A stretch of 64,000 nt of DNA from Pseudalkalibacillus sp051842935 (lineage in GTDB: Bacteria > Bacillota > Bacilli > Bacillales > Fictibacillaceae), in assembly GCF_051842935.1 (NCBI RefSeq), contig NZ_JBPXRR010000001.1, positions 682,001-746,000 of the forward strand, written 5' to 3'. The notes beneath the pieces are model-generated. The model saw only the letters and a list, made by a program, of their open reading frames with translations. It was not told the origin of the DNA and made no database searches. The position numbers were made by a program, and so were the translations under genes. Shown piece by piece: positions 16,465 to 26,339 of this stretch. Positions within the stretch are counted from its first letter, which is position 1, and the number at the start of each line of letters is the position of its first letter.

Positions 16465-19400
16465 AGTGATACCTAAACCTGAACATGCACAATGGACAGA
16501 TGAACAATGGCATGCAATTACGGCAAGAGGGGAAGACATTCTTGTTGCGGCAGCCGCAGGATCCGGTAAGACGGCGGTACTTGTTGAACGAATCATCCGT
16601 CGGTTGACGGATCAAGAAGGAGTCGATGTTGACCGCCTGTTGATTGTAACGTTCACGAATGCAGCTGCAGCCGAAATGCGTAAGAGAATTGGCGTCGCAT
16701 TGGAGAAAGCACTGAAGGAGAGACCCGGTTCCCTTCACTTGAGAAGGCAACTCACTCTATTGAACCGAGCTTCGATATCGACTCTGCATTCATTCTGTAT
16801 AGAAGTTTTAAGAAAGTATTACTACCAGTTAGACCTGGATCCAAACTTCAGAATCGCTGATGAAACGGAAGGTGAATTGATCCGCCAAGAAGTCTTGGAA
16901 GAGTTGTTGGAAGAAGAATACGGAAAGGAAGACAATGAAACCTTCTTCGATCTGGTCGACCGATTCAGTAATGACCGGGCAGATGATGAAATCCAGAAAA
17001 TGATCATCCGTCTTTATGATTTCGCGCGTAGTTATCCTTGGCCTAAAGTGTGGCTCGATCGTATGGTAGAAAAATATGAGATGAGCGAAAAGGTCGATAC
17101 TCTTGAAGATCTCAGTTGGACGAATGAATTGATTCAGGATGTCCAGCTCCAACTCAGAGGAATGTTGGAATTGGTTGAACAGGCTAAGGAGTGGGCACTC
17201 TCTCCAGGGGGACCAGGGCCGTATTATGAAACACTTCAAAGTGATGAACAATTTATACGGAATCTTTTGTCGGCTGGAATGCGTTCTTGGTCAGAGCTTT
17301 ACGATGCATTTCAAGAAGGCTCCTTTACTAGACTTAAGGCTTGTAAAGGGGACGATTATGATGAAGTGCTGAAAGAACAGGTCAAGTCTTTACGTGATCG
17401 TGTGAAGAAACAGGTAGATGGTCTTAAGGAAGATCTTTTCAGCAGAAGTCCAGAATCCTATATCCATCATATCCGTGAATTGGCCCCAGTCATGAATACG
17501 TTGGTAAGCCTTGTCAAACGCTTCTCTGATCGTTTCCAGGCTGCTAAGAAAGAGAAGGGACTCGTCGACTTTTCAGATCTTGAGCATTATTGCTTGGAAG
17601 TCTTGTCCGGTAGTGACAGTTCGGAAGAGGTCCTTTTGCCATCACAAGCTGCCAAAGAATATCGTCATAAGTTCATTGAAGTTCTCGTAGATGAATATCA
17701 AGATACGAACCTCGTCCAAGAGTCGATCGTCCAGCTTGTCACCAAGGAACAAGAGGATGGCTCCAACTTGTTCATGGTCGGGGATGTGAAACAAAGCATC
17801 TATCGTTTCCGTTTGGCTGAGCCTTCCCTCTTTTTGGATAAGTACAAGAGATTTCATGGTTCAGATCCCGGTGAAGGGGTCCGCATCGATCTTTCAAGAA
17901 ATTTCCGAAGCCGCAGGGATGTCATCGACAGCACAAATTTCATCTTCAAACAAATCATGAATGAGTCGGTTGGAGAAATCGAGTATGATGATGCTGCGGA
18001 ACTACACCTGGGAGCAGATTTTCCTGAAACGGAAGAGGCAAGAACAGAATTAGTCTTGATTGACCGCAGTGACGAAGGGGGTGACGATGACGAGGACATC
18101 GAAAACTTGGAATCCATCCAATTGGAAGCCAGGTGGATGGCAAACCGTATCAAGAAACTGATCGGTCACAACGAGAATCAGACGCCGTATCAGGTATTCG
18201 ATGCCAAACTGAAACAGCACCGTCCGATCACGTACAGAGATATCGTCATCCTGTTACGCTCGACGGCTACAGCAGCCCCGACCATTCAAGAAGAGTTTAA
18301 GAAACAGGGCATACCGGCGTATGCGGATCTATCTACAGGTTACTTTGAAGCCGTCGAGGTGTCCATCATGATGTCCTTGCTTCAGGTGATCGATAATCCG
18401 TATCAGGATATTCCCTTAGCCTCAGTGCTCCGTTCCCCGATCATCGCTTTAAGTGGGGAAGAGATGGCTGAAGTTAGAGTCGCCAATAAAAAAGGCTCTT
18501 ACTACGAAGCAGTCGTTTCCTATTTGGAAATTGCAGATCAAACATCAACTCGTGAAAAGCTAGCGTTCTTTTATAAAAATCTACAACGATGGAGAACGAA
18601 AGCAAGACAGGGAGACCTTTCTGATCTGATTTGGCAGATCTACCGAGAAACCGGATATTATGACTACGTTGGAGGTATGCCTGGTGGTCAGCAACGTCAA
18701 GCGAATTTGCGTGCATTGTACGATCGAGCACGTCAATATGAAAACACATCATTCAGAGGCTTGTTCCGATTCCTAAGATTCATAGAGAGAATGAAGGATC
18801 AAGGAAAAGATCTGGGAGCTGCCCGTGCCCTCGGGGAGCAGGAAGATGTGGTCCGTATCATGACGATTCACAAGAGTAAAGGGCTTGAGTTTCCGGTTGT
18901 CTTTCTTGCGAATTTAAATAAACGATTTAACGAAATGGACATGCGCGGAGGGTTTTTACTTCACAAGGAAATCGGTTTTGGAGCGAAATTCATGAATCCA
19001 AAACACCGGGTCAGCTACCCGTCTCTTCCACAGCTTGCTATCCAGAAACGACTCAGGATGGAAATGATTTCTGAAGAGATGAGAATTCTATACGTTGCGT
19101 TGACGCGTGCGAAAGAGAAATTGGTACTAGTCGGCGCGCTCCGTGATTTGCATAAACAGCTGCAACAATGGCAGCACATGATTTCGCGTAAAGGATGGTT
19201 GCTTCCTGATTTTGAAAGGGCTGCAGCTAAATCCTATTTGGATTGGATTGGACCAGCAGTCATCCGTCACCCTAGTATGGGACACTTAAGAGAACGCTTA
19301 GGGTCTGTTCCACCGACTTATGAGACTGTGGGAAGTGATGAGAATCAATGGGGACTGTCCATTCTACAATCAAGTGAAATCGTCATGACAAATGAGGAAA

Positions 19401-20194
19401 AGGTTGAAGAGAAGCAAAATCGCCTGGAACAGATAAGGAATTGGGAGCAGGTTCCTGTAGCCGAGGTGGTTGAAGTTGAAAGAAGACTTTCATGGGAGTA
19501 CCCGTACCAACATTCCAAGAAGCATATGTCTAAACAATCCGTGACTGAACTGAAAAGGAATGTGGAAGCAAGGGATGAATACGGGGATCAGTCATTCGTG
19601 CGGCAGCTTCGGAGTACGATCGGTGAAAGACCCAGTTTCATGCAGGACAAGTCCTTAAGTGCAGCTGAGAAAGGTACCGCCATGCACATGGTCATGCAAC
19701 ATATTCCGGCGAATCGACCTGTTGACTTTGAGTTGATTAAAGAAAGCATCGCAAAACTTGTGAATCGGGAATTGATGACAACAACCCAGGCAGAAGTCAT
19801 TGATATTCAATCCATTGAGCGATTCTTCCTAACGGATCTAGGCGAAAAGATGCAGGCATCAACCCGTGTCCATCGAGAAGTTCCCTTCAGTCTGGGATTG
19901 CCAGCTGAACAAGCTTATTCAGATTGGACAAGCCAGGGAGAGGAGCACGTCCTGATTCAGGGTGTCATGGACTGTGTTATAGAAGAAGATGATGGATTCA
20001 TCCTTCTGGATTATAAGACAGACGCAATCACTAATCGGTTTGAAAGTTATGAAAAAGCAAAACCGATACTTGAAAAAAGATACGAAATCCAGTTGAGTCT
20101 CTATGCGAAAGCAATTGAAGAAATATGGAAGAAGCCATGTAAAGAGAAGTATCTATACTTTTTTGATGGTGGACATTTGTTACGATTGCCATAA
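16457..20194 (+). CDS. addA: ATP-dependent helicase/nuclease subunit AddA
   Basis: 1245 residues. UvrD-like SF1A 3'-5' helicase with Walker A AAAGSGKTAVL (about 33-43), motif Ia FTNAAAAEMRKRI, Walker B VDEYQDTN, motif III GDVKQSIYRFRLA, motif V TIHKSKGLEFPVV and motif VI LYVALTRAKEKL. The C-terminal nuclease domain has VMDCVIEEDDGFILLDYKTD. It is the motor and second nuclease of AddAB. Start ATG 16457 follows AAAGGAGGGA (16438-16447) inside addB; the frame is open further upstream, but that region is addB coding. sbcD follows after 15 bases. Confidence 0.97.
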   Translation: MREVIPKPEHAQWTDEQWHAITARGEDILVAAAAGSGKTAVLVERIIRRLTDQEGVDVDRLLIVTFTNAAAAEMRKRIGVALEKALKERPGSLHLRRQLTLLNRASISTLHSFCIEVLRKYYYQLDLDPNFRIADETEGELIRQEVLEELLEEEYGKEDNETFFDLVDRFSNDRADDEIQKMIIRLYDFARSYPWPKVWLDRMVEKYEMSEKVDTLEDLSWTNELIQDVQLQLRGMLELVEQAKEWALSPGGPGPYYETLQSDEQFIRNLLSAGMRSWSELYDAFQEGSFTRLKACKGDDYDEVLKEQVKSLRDRVKKQVDGLKEDLFSRSPESYIHHIRELAPVMNTLVSLVKRFSDRFQAAKKEKGLVDFSDLEHYCLEVLSGSDSSEEVLLPSQAAKEYRHKFIEVLVDEYQDTNLVQESIVQLVTKEQEDGSNLFMVGDVKQSIYRFRLAEPSLFLDKYKRFHGSDPGEGVRIDLSRNFRSRRDVIDSTNFIFKQIMNESVGEIEYDDAAELHLGADFPETEEARTELVLIDRSDEGGDDDEDIENLESIQLEARWMANRIKKLIGHNENQTPYQVFDAKLKQHRPITYRDIVILLRSTATAAPTIQEEFKKQGIPAYADLSTGYFEAVEVSIMMSLLQVIDNPYQDIPLASVLRSPIIALSGEEMAEVRVANKKGSYYEAVVSYLEIADQTSTREKLAFFYKNLQRWRTKARQGDLSDLIWQIYRETGYYDYVGGMPGGQQRQANLRALYDRARQYENTSFRGLFRFLRFIERMKDQGKDLGAARALGEQEDVVRIMTIHKSKGLEFPVVFLANLNKRFNEMDMRGGFLLHKEIGFGAKFMNPKHRVSYPSLPQLAIQKRLRMEMISEEMRILYVALTRAKEKLVLVGALRDLHKQLQQWQHMISRKGWLLPDFERAAAKSYLDWIGPAVIRHPSMGHLRERLGSVPPTYETVGSDENQWGLSILQSSEIVMTNEEKVEEKQNRLEQIRNWEQVPVAEVVEVERRLSWEYPYQHSKKHMSKQSVTELKRNVEARDEYGDQSFVRQLRSTIGERPSFMQDKSLSAAEKGTAMHMVMQHIPANRPVDFELIKESIAKLVNRELMTTTQAEVIDIQSIERFFLTDLGEKMQASTRVHREVPFSLGLPAEQAYSDWTSQGEEHVLIQGVMDCVIEEDDGFILLDYKTDAITNRFESYEKAKPILEKRYEIQLSLYAKAIEEIWKKPCKEKYLYFFDGGHLLRLP

Positions 20195-20209
20195 TGAAAG
20201 GGGAAACGT

Positions 20210-21379
20210 ATGAGATTACTGCATACGGCTGATTGGCACCTTGGCCGCACGTTGGAGGGCAGGAGCCGATTAGAAGAGCAAGAACAATTTTTAAGGGAAT
20301 TGTGTGAAATTGTGCGGGAAGAGCAAGTAGATGTTGTACTCATGGCGGGTGATGTATTCGATACAGTGAACCCTCCAGCAGCAGCCGAACAATTATTTTA
20401 TGAGTATATGGCGAAGATGACGAAAGACAGGGGATGTCAAATCGTCATCATTGCCGGTAATCATGATAACCCGGATCGTCTTAGTGCCTCAGGTCCTCTA
20501 GCATCCTTGCATGGTATCACCATCATCGGATATCCGACCATCCAACCGGTAGAATTGGATGTTCCTAAGTCAGGCGAGCGGTTGAAGGTAGCAGGTCTCC
20601 CTTATCCTTCTGAATCAAGGTTGAAAGAGCTGCTGACAGAATCATTCAGCGAAGAAACGTTGAGAGACGCCTATGATATCCGGATAGAAAAACTGTTTGA
20701 TGAGTTATGTAAAGGATTCGATTCTTCTACAGTCAATGTAGCCATGAGCCACATCTATGTGGCGGGTGGAAGGGAAACAGATTCTGAACGACCGATACAA
20801 GTCGGCGGGGCATATACGGTGACAGCTGATGCTCTGCCATCGAACGTCCAATATACAGCACTTGGACATCTGCATCGTCCCCAGTCGATCAAGCGGGCAG
20901 AAGGAATTGCCAAATATTCTGGTTCACCTCTTTCCTACAGCTTTTCAGAAGCTGGACAGACCAAATCCGTTACACTGATCGATGCAAAACCGGGAGAGGC
21001 AGCTTCTACGAAAGAAGTGTATCTTTCTAGCGGTAAACCATTGGTCAGGTGGAAAGCGGAACAGGGGTTGGAACAAGTGTATCGTTGGCTTGAAGAGAAG
21101 AAGGACGAACATGCCTGGATCGACCTGGAAGTGCATCTGAAAGATACGTTAAGTATGGAACAGATCCATAAATTAAGAAATGCCCATGAAGGGTTCATCC
21201 ACATTCGGCCCGTTTTTGAAGATGTAGAAGTCCAGCAATCCGAACGAAGGATGTCCGACTTACCGATTGATGAGTTGTTCACCAGGTTTTATGAGCGACA
21301 GACGAATGGTGGTACTCCTGATGAAGAAACGGTGAAGCTGTTCATGGAACTGGTTGATCCGAACGAAGGAGGTGCGTGA
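20210..21379 (+). CDS. sbcD: Exonuclease subunit SbcD (Mre11 homologue)
   Basis: 389 residues of the calcineurin-like phosphoesterase family. Manganese ligands are visible in TADWHLGRTL, GDVFDT, GNHDNPDR, MSHIYVAGG and GHLHRP. With SbcC it forms the SbcCD nuclease, which cleaves hairpins and blocked DNA ends. The ATG follows GAAAGGGG. The stop overlaps the region of the sbcC start, and the order addB-addA-sbcD-sbcC is that of B. subtilis, so all four repair subunits probably share one transcript. Confidence 0.96.
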   Translation: MRLLHTADWHLGRTLEGRSRLEEQEQFLRELCEIVREEQVDVVLMAGDVFDTVNPPAAAEQLFYEYMAKMTKDRGCQIVIIAGNHDNPDRLSASGPLASLHGITIIGYPTIQPVELDVPKSGERLKVAGLPYPSESRLKELLTESFSEETLRDAYDIRIEKLFDELCKGFDSSTVNVAMSHIYVAGGRETDSERPIQVGGAYTVTADALPSNVQYTALGHLHRPQSIKRAEGIAKYSGSPLSYSFSEAGQTKSVTLIDAKPGEAASTKEVYLSSGKPLVRWKAEQGLEQVYRWLEEKKDEHAWIDLEVHLKDTLSMEQIHKLRNAHEGFIHIRPVFEDVEVQQSERRMSDLPIDELFTRFYERQTNGGTPDEETVKLFMELVDPNEGGA

Positions 21380-21381
21380 GG

Positions 21382-24300
21382 ATGAGACCGATACACCTCT
21401 CTGTAGCAGGCTTACATAGTTTTCGTGAAAAACAGGATGTTGATTTTCAGACTTTGTGCAAAGGTGGCGTATTCGGAATTTTCGGTCCGACGGGAAGCGG
21501 AAAGTCCTCACTGCTTGATGCAGTTACCCTGGCCCTCTATGGAAAAGTGGAGAGAGCATCCAACACGATACAAGGGATTATGAATCATGCAGAAGATCAA
21601 CTCAATGTCAGTTTTTCATTTGAGTTAGGTGACCCTGCTTTCTCAAAATGCTACAAAGTGGAGCGAACGTTCAAACGCCACAAAAACGATACGATCCGTA
21701 CGAGCACGTGCAGATTAATCGAGGTCATACATGAGGAACATGTGGTTCTTGCGGATAAAGAACGTGATGTGACTGCGGAAGTGGAGCAGATCCTTGGCCT
21801 AACGTTGACGGATTTCACCAGGGCTGTTGTCCTCCCTCAAGGTAAGTTTGCGGAATTTCTATCACTAAAAGGTGCGGAAAGACGCCAGATGCTTCAGAGA
21901 CTTTTCCGGTTAGAGCAATATGGGGACCTTCTCAATCAGCGCTTAAAAAGCAAAGTGGAAGAAACGAATATGATTCTCAAAGAAATCGTGGCCGAACAGC
22001 AAGGACTTGGTGAAGCATCAACCGAAACACTGAAGGATCTGGAACAACGACTCAATCAAGCCTTGCAAGCAGTAGAAATACGGAACAAAGAGCTTGAAAA
22101 GAAAGAAGTCCAATTCGAACATTATCGTCAAATATGGAAATGGCAAGAAGAGTTGAATGACGTTAAAGCGAAGTTGAACGAGTTGCACGAGCAAGAGCCT
22201 GAAATCGAACGGTTGAAAAAGAGATTGAAAACAGCGCAAGAAGCTGATCTCCTACATCCATATGTACAGGAGCTTGAAGAGTTGCTTGGAGAACAGAAAG
22301 AATGGAATAAGAAGAAGACGAAATTGGAGCAAGAAACCGAACAGTTGAAGGCTCAAGTTGAATCATCTCATCGGGAAGTCCAAACCATTCAAAAAGATCG
22401 TTCTGAACATGAGCCGAAACTGTATGAACGGCTACAAGAATTGAAACAAGCCAAGGAACTCGAACAGGAAAGAAATCCTTTGTTGGAAAAAATCCAAACC
22501 GAACAGAAGATGCTGCAACAAAAGCAAGAAGAGTTGAAAACCGGTACGGAAGAGCTTGATAAGCTTCAAGAACAGAAGAAAAAAGCAATCCGTAAGCAGG
22601 CTGAAATCAAACAAGAGATTGAAGCAAAAACCATCACCTATGAACAACGTAATCGCTTGAGAGAAGCGATGACACTCAAACGTGACACCATTACCTTGAA
22701 GCAGACTCGTGAAGAACTTCTGAGCGAACATCAGAAGACGGTTTCCGCTATAAACCGTTTGCACTCTGAAACGGAGAAACAACACCGTCAATTGAAAAAG
22801 GCAAAAGAGAAACTCGGGTACTTGCTTCAACATACAGAAATCATTTATAACCGGGTGTGCGAGCATGAACGTGTCATTGAACGAGCGAAAAGTGGCATTG
22901 AGCAATTTTTAAAAGAAAGCAAAGATCAACAACAAAAATATGAACTTCATACTTTATCAGCTCAGATTGCAGAACAGCTCCAAAATGGAGAAAAATGTCC
23001 AGTATGTGGTTCGATCGACCATCCAGAACCTGTTTCCAACACTAACGATCAACACGATCATACCGTGTTGATTGAAGAACTGGAACAGCTGTATACGGAT
23101 GTCAAAAATGAAGAGGTGACCATCAGTCACAATAAGAAGGACCTTGAGTATCTATTTGAAGCATTACAGGAATATGTGCAAAAAGATGAAATCCAAGGGG
23201 ATGAGATTGCAGCTGCTTCTTTTGATCCGATCCAGAATAAACTTCAGTCGACAGAAGAGCTTAAGCGATACTTGAAACTCCTCCAAACAGAAACGAAAGG
23301 TTTCAAACAGGATTTATTGGAACTAAGAGAAAAGCGGAACAACTACACATCCATTTATGGTGAGCATGATAAGCTGTTGCTTGAAAATAAATCATCACTT
23401 GCCAATGAACAAAGGGAATTAGAGAAAATTGAGCAGAAGAAAAAGGACATCGAGACACAGCTCCACAATTTGAGTGAGCAGTGGCAGGCTAACTACCAGA
23501 CTATCCCTTATGAACAGGTGGAGCAGCTTCAAAAAGAGATGGATGAACAGGAACAATTGGTCGCTGGGTTGAACAGCAGATATGATAAAAGTGTGTCTTT
23601 CCTTTATGAGCAGGATGAAAAAATCACGAAGACTTCAGAAGATGTCCAAACCAAAAGGCTAGAGTTTTCAAGCGCTGAATCAGAGGTGCAAACCATGAAC
23701 AAACGCTTGAATGAGCTTCAACATAGGATTGACGAACTTTGTGGAGAAAAGAAAGCTGACGATCTTATCCATGCCGTGCAAAACGAAATGGCGGAATGGA
23801 AGCAACAAGAGGAAGCGGCTCTAAAAAGAAACAAAGAAGCGACCGTTCATCTGCAAGATTCAGATAAAGAGCTTGAAGTAGCCAAGTCCACTGTCCATCA
23901 AACAGAATCTCGCTTGAGAAAAGCGGAAGAGAGATGGACAGAAAAGGTGGATGGAACCTCTTTTGAAACGAAAGAACAAGTAAAAGAAGCACTCATCCTC
24001 TCCGGACGCCAAAAGGAATGGGAACAGGAAATTGAACAATTCAATAATGAAAAACAGAAATATGCACATGAGCAAACCCGTCTGCGCTCGTTGTTGAATC
24101 ATAAAGAAGTCAGTGAATCTGAATGGGAAGCAGTCCAGATTGAATTGAAGAATGCCAAGCAAGCCAAAGAGGATGCCTTATCTGAAAAGGCGAGACTCGA
24201 AGGGGAATGGAGCGATACGAAAAAGCGGGCCGAAAAGTATGGTGAGTTGGAGAAAAAGCGCTTAGAGAATGAGGAGCTCTCCGAGCGACTCGGGAAACTA

Positions 24301-24789
24301 CAGGCGGTGTTCAGAGGGAATAGTTTCGTAGAATACATCGCGGAAGAACAACTGCATCAAGTGGCACGTGATGCTTCTCAGCGCTTAGGAGAGCTGACGA
24401 GACAACGATACGCCCTGGAAGTGGACTCAGCTGGAGGTTTCGTCATCCGAGATGACGCCAATGGTGGAGTCAGAAGACCCGTTACCTCACTCTCGGGAGG
24501 GGAGACTTTCCTCACTTCACTTGCGCTCGCTCTATCACTTTCTGCACAAATCCAATTGCAAGGACAATATCCACTCGAATTCTTCTTCTTGGATGAAGGA
24601 TTCGGTACGCTGGATCAATCCTTGTTGGATACCGTCATATCAGCACTTGAACGTTTGCAGATGCAACAAGTATCCGTCGGGGTCATATCCCATGTACCGG
24701 AATTGCGAGCAAGACTGCCGAGAAAACTGATTGTAGAACCTGCTACACCTGCCGGGAAAGGGAGCAGTGTTTCGATCAAAACGCTATAA
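21382..24789 (+). CDS. sbcC: Exonuclease subunit SbcC (Rad50 homologue)
   Basis: About 1135 residues. Half ATPase domain with Walker A FGPTGSGKSSLLDAV at the N terminus, two very long coiled-coil arms rich in E/K/Q, a zinc hook CPVCGS near residue 535, then the second half ATPase domain with signature SLSGGETFLTSLALALS and Walker B FFFLDEGFGTLD. SbcC tethers DNA and controls SbcD. ATG 21382 has GAAGGAGGTG at the right distance; a GTG at 21376 is too close to it. A terminator follows the stop. Confidence 0.96.
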   Translation: MRPIHLSVAGLHSFREKQDVDFQTLCKGGVFGIFGPTGSGKSSLLDAVTLALYGKVERASNTIQGIMNHAEDQLNVSFSFELGDPAFSKCYKVERTFKRHKNDTIRTSTCRLIEVIHEEHVVLADKERDVTAEVEQILGLTLTDFTRAVVLPQGKFAEFLSLKGAERRQMLQRLFRLEQYGDLLNQRLKSKVEETNMILKEIVAEQQGLGEASTETLKDLEQRLNQALQAVEIRNKELEKKEVQFEHYRQIWKWQEELNDVKAKLNELHEQEPEIERLKKRLKTAQEADLLHPYVQELEELLGEQKEWNKKKTKLEQETEQLKAQVESSHREVQTIQKDRSEHEPKLYERLQELKQAKELEQERNPLLEKIQTEQKMLQQKQEELKTGTEELDKLQEQKKKAIRKQAEIKQEIEAKTITYEQRNRLREAMTLKRDTITLKQTREELLSEHQKTVSAINRLHSETEKQHRQLKKAKEKLGYLLQHTEIIYNRVCEHERVIERAKSGIEQFLKESKDQQQKYELHTLSAQIAEQLQNGEKCPVCGSIDHPEPVSNTNDQHDHTVLIEELEQLYTDVKNEEVTISHNKKDLEYLFEALQEYVQKDEIQGDEIAAASFDPIQNKLQSTEELKRYLKLLQTETKGFKQDLLELREKRNNYTSIYGEHDKLLLENKSSLANEQRELEKIEQKKKDIETQLHNLSEQWQANYQTIPYEQVEQLQKEMDEQEQLVAGLNSRYDKSVSFLYEQDEKITKTSEDVQTKRLEFSSAESEVQTMNKRLNELQHRIDELCGEKKADDLIHAVQNEMAEWKQQEEAALKRNKEATVHLQDSDKELEVAKSTVHQTESRLRKAEERWTEKVDGTSFETKEQVKEALILSGRQKEWEQEIEQFNNEKQKYAHEQTRLRSLLNHKEVSESEWEAVQIELKNAKQAKEDALSEKARLEGEWSDTKKRAEKYGELEKKRLENEELSERLGKLQAVFRGNSFVEYIAEEQLHQVARDASQRLGELTRQRYALEVDSAGGFVIRDDANGGVRRPVTSLSGGETFLTSLALALSLSAQIQLQGQYPLEFFFLDEGFGTLDQSLLDTVISALERLQMQQVSVGVISHVPELRARLPRKLIVEPATPAGKGSSVSIKTL

Positions 24790-24796
24790 TCATCGA

Positions 24797-24832
24797 GGAG
24801 GATGACCTAAGAGTAGGTCCCTCCTTTTTTAT
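24797..24832 (+). terminator. Terminator after sbcC
   Basis: Stem GGAGG-GACCT / AGGTC-CTCC with a short loop and six following Ts. Confidence 0.8.
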
Positions 24833-24931
24833 TCTATTTTTCTTCCAAATTTTTGTAGTCTCTTGAACAAGGATTTTGACAAAAAATATCGAAGTTTAGC
24901 AGGACTGTATTATGGAGCTGGAGGAAATAGC

Positions 24932-25549
24932 ATGCGCAAAAAAGCAGATACGATACAATTATTTGATCTATGGGCAGAATCGTACGATCAATATATCCAA
25001 AATCCCAATGGACCTTTACTAGGTTATGAAACTAGCCTAGAAGAAGCTTCTTATTGGTTGAAAGAGAAGCGGTTCAAGACGATTCTTGACATTGGAATCG
25101 GCACGGGAGGCTTTATCAAGCGTTTCCACGCTGATGAATATCACGGCATCGATCTATCTGAAAAGATGTTGGAAGAATGTAAGCAAAACCATCCGGATTA
25201 TACCTTGTCTCAAGGGACGTTCAATGAAACCAATCAGGCTTTTGAAGCTTTCGAATTGGTCGTATCCAGTTTCACGTTTCATGAGGTGATCCCGGAAGAT
25301 CGGCTCTCTGCTTGTCAAGAAACGTTCAGGATCTTACAAAAAGACGGATATTTCTTGCTGGTTGATATCATGTTCCCATCTGAATCAGCACGGAATCAGG
25401 CGAAAGAAACCATTGCACAGTATTGGGATGATTCAGAGGACTATCCTCTTGTAATGAACATGGACAAGCATTTGAGAGAGGCCGGGTTCAAGTCCATTCA
25501 ATGGAAGCAGACCGGACCCTATCATTGGGCAGTCATCGCCAAAAAATAG
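24932..25549 (+). CDS. Class I SAM-dependent methyltransferase
   Basis: 205 residues with the Rossmann methyltransferase fold: motif I TILDIGIGTGGFIKRF, acidic motif YHGIDLSEKML, QGTFNE, post-II VVSSFTFHEV, and motif III LQKDGYFLLVDIMF. It resembles the YrrT/UbiE-type small-molecule methyltransferases; the substrate is unknown. Start ATG 24932 follows GGAGG with a seven-base spacer; an in-frame TTG 69 bases upstream would add 23 atypical residues and is disfavoured. No obvious operon partner. Confidence 0.85.
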   Translation: MRKKADTIQLFDLWAESYDQYIQNPNGPLLGYETSLEEASYWLKEKRFKTILDIGIGTGGFIKRFHADEYHGIDLSEKMLEECKQNHPDYTLSQGTFNETNQAFEAFELVVSSFTFHEVIPEDRLSACQETFRILQKDGYFLLVDIMFPSESARNQAKETIAQYWDDSEDYPLVMNMDKHLREAGFKSIQWKQTGPYHWAVIAKK

Positions 25550-25647
25550 TTCAATATAATTATTGGAAAAAAATGATACGACCCAGTTTTTCTGGTAGGA
25601 TAGATAATATGCCAGTATGCTAGAGAGATAGAAATGGGGGAAGAAAC

Positions 25648-26322
25648 TTGGAGCATCATGTTCAAGTTTGGAGAGGTTTATTCAAACCGAATGAAACTTT
25701 ACATACATTAAGAGAATCGAAAACCATACACGGGTACCGACTTAGAATATTAATTCTTTTATTATGCAGTTCGATCGTATTCGGATTGCTGTTCTACATA
25801 TGTGCCGGGGAATGGTTATTGATGCCTGAAGCTGTGAAAATGGATTTATCAGCGGATCAGAAATTTGCAGCATCTGTTTTGATTGGAATTGGTGGAGCGA
25901 TCGGGGGGCTTGTTCTTCCGTTTTTGTTGATCGGTTCTTCTACTCTCGCATTTTGGGGGTTTTTCCGGGATATCGGTTTCAAGCGGTTGTATGTCCTGCA
26001 AACCTATTTGTTCGTGATCATTCTCATCGGAATAGCAGCTAATCTACCATATATGTTTGCATTCGGTTCAACCGAAATGCTTTCGCCGTTCGGCATTGGA
26101 CCATGGGTTAAAGCCATTACAGATCATGTGTTTTTGACGACACTCTCGGGTTGGATTACGGTTTTCTTTGTATGGCATCTCTATGCAACTGTTAAGCTGC
26201 TCATTGAGTCGTCCTTGAAGTCGAAACGATATATTCTTACAGTCACAATTGGATTGCATGGGTTATTCATCTTGATTTTATCTGTAATCAACATGATGTA
26301 CCACTTGCATTTGAACGGTTAG
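25648..26322 (+). CDS. Five-helix membrane protein (YknW/Yip1-like)
   Basis: 224 residues with about five membrane helices (near 32-52, 73-95, 117-140, 160-182, 195-218) and a soluble N terminus. It starts with TTG 25648 behind GGGGGAAG. Position directly before a YknX-like membrane-fusion protein, plus size and topology, resemble YknW (a Yip1-domain protein) of the B. subtilis yknWXYZ peptide-toxin protection locus. Sequence similarity alone is too diffuse for me to be certain. Confidence 0.6.
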   Translation: MEHHVQVWRGLFKPNETLHTLRESKTIHGYRLRILILLLCSSIVFGLLFYICAGEWLLMPEAVKMDLSADQKFAASVLIGIGGAIGGLVLPFLLIGSSTLAFWGFFRDIGFKRLYVLQTYLFVIILIGIAANLPYMFAFGSTEMLSPFGIGPWVKAITDHVFLTTLSGWITVFFVWHLYATVKLLIESSLKSKRYILTVTIGLHGLFILILSVINMMYHLHLNG

Positions 26323-26339
26323 AAACGGGGGTTCTCAGT

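Noticed and set aside
22432..22905. 157-residue minus-strand frame
   Set aside because: Phe/Leu-rich antisense shadow of the sbcC coiled coil.
24876..24913. Sigma-A promoter for the methyltransferase (TTGACA ... TATTAT)
   Set aside because: The spacing between the boxes is 26 bases, too long for a functional promoter.
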